The notes under the pieces were generated by a model that saw nothing but the letters and a program-made list of their open reading frames with translations, searched no databases and was not told the origin of the DNA. From Beijerinckiaceae bacterium (GTDB lineage: Bacteria; Pseudomonadota; Alphaproteobacteria; Rhizobiales; Beijerinckiaceae): DNA of 64,000 nt. Position numbers and translations under genes: made by a program. The stretch lies in NCBI GenBank assembly GCA_027533425.1, contig JAPZUD010000002.1, positions 186,001 to 250,000 on the forward strand, written 5' to 3'. Positions 60,600 to 64,000 of the stretch are shown here, one piece after another; position 1 is the first letter of the stretch, and every line of letters begins with the position of its first letter.

Positions 60600-61169
60600 T
60601 CAGCGGGCCGCAAGCGTTGCGATGCGCTCGCCGAGCAGCCGGGCGAATTCCTTGTCGCCCGCCGGCGGCGTTACATCCGGGCCGGCATTGTCGGACTGGG
60701 TGATGACGCCGAGGGCCGAGCCGATACGGTTCGGGGCTTCCGGCGCCGAGGTGGTGTTGCCGGCCATGTTGCCGAGCGGCACGCCGGGGCCCGCCCAGAG
60801 CATGCCGTGTTGCATGGCCAGAACCCACATCGAGGTGATGGTGTGGTCCTTGTTGCCGCCAAAGGTCAGGCCGTTGGTGAAGCCGCCGGCCAGCTTGTCC
60901 TTCCAGCCGCCGCTCATCCAGATCTTGGAGGAGGCCTCGAAGAAGGCGCGGAGCGGAACCGAGACATCGCCCATATAGGTCGGTGCGCCGAAAATCACGG
61001 CATCGGCGGCGGTGACGGCCTCGAGGGCCGGGCCGAAATCCTGGCCGGCGCTTTCGAGGCGGATGAGGTCCGGCGTGCCGCCGCCCCGCTTCACGCCTTC
61101 GGCCACGGCCTCGGCGACAACAGCGGTGTGGCCGTAGCCGGAATGATACACGATCGCGACTTTCGTCAT
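60600..61169 (-). CDS. WrbA-type flavodoxin-like NAD(P)H:quinone oxidoreductase
   Basis: 189 aa from ATG 61169. Flavodoxin-like fold: VAIVYHSGYGHTAVVAEAVA (FMN phosphate loop, about 4-23), VIFGAPTYMGDVSVPLRAFF (about 59-78), and LAGGFTNGLTFGGNKDHTIT. It reduces quinones with two electrons using FMN, protecting against redox cycling. The reading is of the NAD(P)H-dependent FMN reductase/WrbA family; it is a little shorter than E. coli WrbA. Three perfect palindromes (61198-61211, 61212-61223, 61255-61266) sit upstream, indicating tight transcriptional control. Confidence 0.88.
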   Translation of the reverse strand: MTKVAIVYHSGYGHTAVVAEAVAEGVKRGGGTPDLIRLESAGQDFGPALEAVTAADAVIFGAPTYMGDVSVPLRAFFEASSKIWMSGGWKDKLAGGFTNGLTFGGNKDHTITSMWVLAMQHGMLWAGPGVPLGNMAGNTTSAPEAPNRIGSALGVITQSDNAGPDVTPPAGDKEFARLLGERIATLAAR

Positions 61170-61197
61170 GGGGAAAATCCCTTGCTTGGGTTGGATG

Positions 61198-61266
61198 CCC
61201 GATAAATCGGGTGCATCCATGCAAGGATCAAGGCGGTATTACGCCGATCAGGATTGCATCAATGCA
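61198..61266 (-). promoter_or_regulatory. Palindrome cluster (operators) upstream of the WrbA-like gene
   Basis: CCCGAT-AA-ATCGGG (61198-61211) abuts TGCAT-CC-ATGCA (61212-61223); a second TGCAT-CA-ATGCA (61255-61266), within a 9-bp-arm repeat GGATTGCAT/ATGCAATCC, lies 43 bases away. Identical arms at about four helical turns suggest cooperative binding by one dimeric regulator. Confidence 0.6.
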
Positions 61267-61280
61267 ATCCAGCCGGAGAC

Positions 61281-63521
61281 TCAACCGGTGAAGCGGTTCG
61301 AGCGCGGGAAGCCTTTCGGCGGCAGTCGCCCGGATTCCGCGCGATGGCCGAGCCATTCCTTCAGGTCGTCGCCCTTGAGCGTGAAGGTGCGGCCGGCACT
61401 GTCCTGCCAGGTCAGCCCGGTCTCGCTGGAGAAGGTGCGGAGATCGGCAAGGCCGCCCTCCTTGTAGCGCTGCAGGCGGACGCCCTTGCCGCGCGGCATT
61501 TCCGGCATTTCCGACAGCGGGAAGGCCAGCAGTTTCCGGTTCTCGCCGATAACCGCGACCATATCGCCCTCGACCGGCGCGACCAGCCAGAGGCGGGCGC
61601 CGTCGACATTCATCACCTGCCGCCCCTTGCGGGTATTGGCGACAAGATCATCCGCCGCGACGATGAAGCCGCGCGCATCCTTGGCCACCACAATCCGCTT
61701 CTGGCCCGGCACATAGGGGAAGGCCGCCATGATCTCGGCTTCGGCATCGAGATCGACCATCAGGCGGATCGGCTCGCCGAACCCGCGGCCGCCGGGCAGT
61801 TTCGAGGCATCCAGCGTGAAGGCCTTGCCGTCGCTTGCCAGCAGCAGGACCTTCGCCGTGGTTTCCGTGGGGAAGGCAAAGGCGAACGCGTCATCGCCCT
61901 TGTATTGCAGGTTGGTGAGGTCGACGCCGTGGCCCTTGAGCGCGCGGATCCAGCCCTTCTTCGTGACAACAACAGTGATCGGCTCACGCTCGATCAGCGC
62001 TTCGGTCACATCGACCGGCACATCCGAAGCCGTGCCGAAATCCGTCCGACGCCGGCCGAGCGGGGTATCCTTCGAGAAGGCCTTGGCGACCTCGCCGATT
62101 TCCCAACGGACGGTCTTCCACTGCTTCGCCTCGGAACCGAGCAGCGCCTCGATGCTGGCCTTCTCCTTCGACAGCTCGTCATGCTCGGTGCGGAGTTCCA
62201 TCTCCTCGAGCTTGCGCAGCTGGCGCAGGCGCGTGTCGAGGATGGCATTGGCCTGCGCCTCCGTGAGGTCAAAGCGCTTCATCAGGACGGGTTTGGGCTC
62301 GTCCTCCTCGCGGATGATGCGGATCACCTCGTCGAGATTGAGGAAGGCGACCAGCAGGCCGCCGAGGATTTCCAGCCGGGCCTCGATCTTGCCGAGGCGC
62401 CAGCGCGAACGGCGCAGCAGGACCTCGCGGCGATGATCAAGGAAGGCCCGCAGCGCTTCGGCCAGGCCGACGACCTTCGGCACCTTGCCGTCGATCAGGA
62501 CATTCATGTTGACGGAGAAGCGCGTTTCCAGCTCGGTAAGCTTGAAAAGGGCCTCCATCAGCAACTCGGCCTCGACGGTGCGGGCGCGCGGTTCGAGGAC
62601 GATGCGGACATCCTCTGCCGATTCGTCGCGGATATCGGCGAGGAGCGGCAGCTTCTTCTCGTTGAGCAATTCGGCGATCTTCTCGATCAGCCGGCTCTTC
62701 TGGACGAGATAGGGGATCTCGGTGATGACCACGACATAGCCGCCGCGGCCGGTCTCTTCCTTGTGCCAGCGGGCTCGCAGGCGGATCGAGCCACGGCCGG
62801 TGCGGGCGGTTTCCGCAAGGCTGGCCGGCCCCTCGACAATGATGCCGCCGGTCGGGAAATCCGGCCCCGGCACCAGCTGCATCAGGGCCTCGTGGCTCAC
62901 CTGCGGATCATCGATCAGCGCGATGGCCGCAGCACAGAGTTCGGCCGCGTTATGGGGCGGGATGGACGTAGCCATGCCCACCGCAATGCCCTGCGCGCCA
63001 TTGGCCAGCAGGTTCGGAAAGGCGCCGGGCAGGACGACCGGCTCCTCGTTCTGGCCGTCATAGTTCGGGCGGAAGGCGACGCCGTCCTCATCGATGCCCT
63101 GCAGGAGCAGCCGGGCAACCTCGGTCATCCGGGCTTCGGTGTAGCGATAGGCAGCCGCGCTGTCGCCGTCGATATTGCCGAAATTGCCCTGACCATCGAC
63201 CAGCGGGTAGCGCGAGGAGAAATCCTGCGCGAGGCGGACCAGCGCATCGTAGATCGCCTGGTCGCCATGCGGATGGAACGTCCCCATCACGTCGCCGACG
63301 ATCTTCGCGCTTTTCTTGAACGGGGCGGCCGGATCCAGCCGGAGGAGGTGCATCCCGTAGAGGATGCGGCGATGCACCGGCTTCAGCCCGTCCCGGGCAT
63401 CCGGCAGGGCCCGGTGCATGATCGTGGACAGGGCATAGGCGAGGTAACGCTCCTCGAGCGCCTCGCGCAAGGCGATGGCCTCTACGCCTTCGGATGACGG
63501 TGGATCGACCGGTTTTCCCAT
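61281..63521 (-). CDS. parC: DNA topoisomerase IV subunit A
   Basis: 746 aa from ATG 63521. Type IIA topoisomerase subunit that decatenates chromosomes. The catalytic tyrosine is Y127 in [11 protein letters not shown]; the region [20 protein letters not shown] (about 73-92) is the quinolone-resistance-determining area. Compared with E. coli ParC, position 80 is Gln (Q88 here) and 84 is Asp (D92). ParE is not in the window. ParC rather than GyrA is preferred from length, the missing GyrA box (QRRGGKG) and the short C-terminal blade set (residues 500-746). Confidence 0.92.
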   Translation of the reverse strand: MGKPVDPPSSEGVEAIALREALEERYLAYALSTIMHRALPDARDGLKPVHRRILYGMHLLRLDPAAPFKKSAKIVGDVMGTFHPHGDQAIYDALVRLAQDFSSRYPLVDGQGNFGNIDGDSAAAYRYTEARMTEVARLLLQGIDEDGVAFRPNYDGQNEEPVVLPGAFPNLLANGAQGIAVGMATSIPPHNAAELCAAAIALIDDPQVSHEALMQLVPGPDFPTGGIIVEGPASLAETARTGRGSIRLRARWHKEETGRGGYVVVITEIPYLVQKSRLIEKIAELLNEKKLPLLADIRDESAEDVRIVLEPRARTVEAELLMEALFKLTELETRFSVNMNVLIDGKVPKVVGLAEALRAFLDHRREVLLRRSRWRLGKIEARLEILGGLLVAFLNLDEVIRIIREEDEPKPVLMKRFDLTEAQANAILDTRLRQLRKLEEMELRTEHDELSKEKASIEALLGSEAKQWKTVRWEIGEVAKAFSKDTPLGRRRTDFGTASDVPVDVTEALIEREPITVVVTKKGWIRALKGHGVDLTNLQYKGDDAFAFAFPTETTAKVLLLASDGKAFTLDASKLPGGRGFGEPIRLMVDLDAEAEIMAAFPYVPGQKRIVVAKDARGFIVAADDLVANTRKGRQVMNVDGARLWLVAPVEGDMVAVIGENRKLLAFPLSEMPEMPRGKGVRLQRYKEGGLADLRTFSSETGLTWQDSAGRTFTLKGDDLKEWLGHRAESGRLPPKGFPRSNRFTG

Positions 63522-63606
63522 GTCTCCCGCGTTAGCGGAGGATGCGAGTCGCGACAAGGGATTGCCTTGCTGGCAAGGCAGATATCCCCGCCTCCGGGCA
63601 TTCGGT

Positions 63607-64000
63607 CTATTTCCCGAGATGGACCTTCTGGTTGCCGGTCGGGCCAAGGCCGACGGGCACGGGCACCGGCGAATTCTGGTAGTTCGAGTTGATCACGAGG
63701 TTGGGGCCATCGAAAAGGTCGAGCCGGTCAACCACCATGATCGTGAAGGGCGACTGGTCGGCCACGGGTTGGTTGCTGTCGATCGTCAGCACGCCCTTCC
63801 TGAGATAGATCGTCCCGGTGAGCACCTTGGCGCGGTCCGAGGTGATGCGGTTCTGGTTGGTGATTTTCACCATCGTTGTGTTGCCAGTGAGGGGATCGGT
63901 CTTCGCGGCAGCCTCCTCGATTATGCCGCTGCCCTCCCAGATCAGCATGCCGGCCGTATCCCCGCTAACCGGCGCCGTAATATTGATCAGGCCCTGATGC
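63607..64000 (-). CDS. C-terminal fragment of probable Tad/Flp pilus-assembly-related protein (TadG-like)
   Basis: About 130 residues of an open frame that continues beyond the right edge; the stop is at 63607. Sequence includes [26 protein letters not shown]-like beta strands ([18 protein letters not shown]) and [20 protein letters not shown], the kind of polymer-forming beta-rich tail found at the C-terminus of TadG-type proteins. An OstA/LptA assignment was considered and dropped. The call rests on resemblance only. Same strand as parC but 85 bases upstream. Confidence 0.5.
   Translation of the reverse strand, partial: HQGLINITAPVSGDTAGMLIWEGSGIIEEAAAKTDPLTGNTTMVKITNQNRITSDRAKVLTGTIYLRKGVLTIDSNQPVADQSPFTIMVVDRLDLFDGPNLVINSNYQNSPVPVPVGLGPTGNQKVHLGK

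Noticed and set aside
63607-64000. LptA/OstA family protein
   Set aside because: The strand pattern and the [16 protein letters not shown] segment are closer to the C-terminal region of TadG-like proteins; the N-terminus is outside the window.

Overview
The window is a stretch of a GC-rich alphaproteobacterial chromosome, most probably of the order Hyphomicrobiales (Rhizobiales). The evidence is gene order: plsX-fabH-ihfA-merR, glyA-nrdR-ribD-ribE-ribH-nusB-thiL, an LdtR-type MarR regulator beside an L,D-transpeptidase, rpsI-rplM beside a PaaI thioesterase, and a PPi-driven proton pump. I cannot name the genus. No transposase, integrase, prophage or CRISPR array was seen; almost all of the window is densely packed coding sequence.

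Layout. 1-6.4 kb: the 3' part of a secreted Gly/His-rich protein, the rplM-rpsI operon, acyl-CoA genes, metY and the heme A synthase ctaA. 6.4-15.5 kb: an exopolysaccharide locus (deacetylase, CelD-type acetyltransferase-fold protein, Wzc- and Wza-like export proteins, glycosyltransferases, Wzy/WaaL-type polymerase/ligase). 15.6 kb: tRNA-Pro(GGG). 15.7-22.5 kb: aromatic catabolism (galC/galB/galD for 4-oxalomesaconate, divergent from a type I extradiol dioxygenase), an aminotransferase, a secreted metallo-beta-lactamase-fold protein and a YgiD-type dioxygenase. 22.6-32.3 kb: a periplasmic-glucan synthase (opgH) coupled to an FkbM methyltransferase, then a group made of an MDR oxidoreductase, a PTPS-like protein, a GT4 glycosyltransferase and a SAM methyltransferase, with a RibD-C-type reductase and GTP cyclohydrolase II nearby. 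32.3-45.4 kb: a large membrane protein and housekeeping genes (merR, ihfA, fabH, plsX, yceD, bamE, hppA, thiL, nusB). 45.4-49.8 kb: the rib/nrdR/glyA operon, in which ribD and ribE form one uninterrupted frame. 49.9-64 kb: PLP dehydratases, L,D-transpeptidase/LdtR, HIBYL-CoA hydrolase, hemB, an orphan LivH-like permease, ilvA, bpt, a WrbA/DsbA redox pair, parC, and the end of a probable Tad-pilus-related protein.

Most unusual points: (1) the 26.4-32.3 kb cluster looks like a route to a modified (glycosylated/methylated) pterin- or pyrimidine-type molecule, and its PTPS-like member has lost catalytic residues; (2) a RibD-RibE fusion frame whose RibD half has an altered zinc loop; (3) a 62-bp tandem duplication of the 3' end of ldtR together with a hairpin; (4) three copies of an 85-bp composite palindromic repeat; (5) several palindromic operator candidates (upstream of metY, between galD and the dioxygenase, upstream of the WrbA-like gene).
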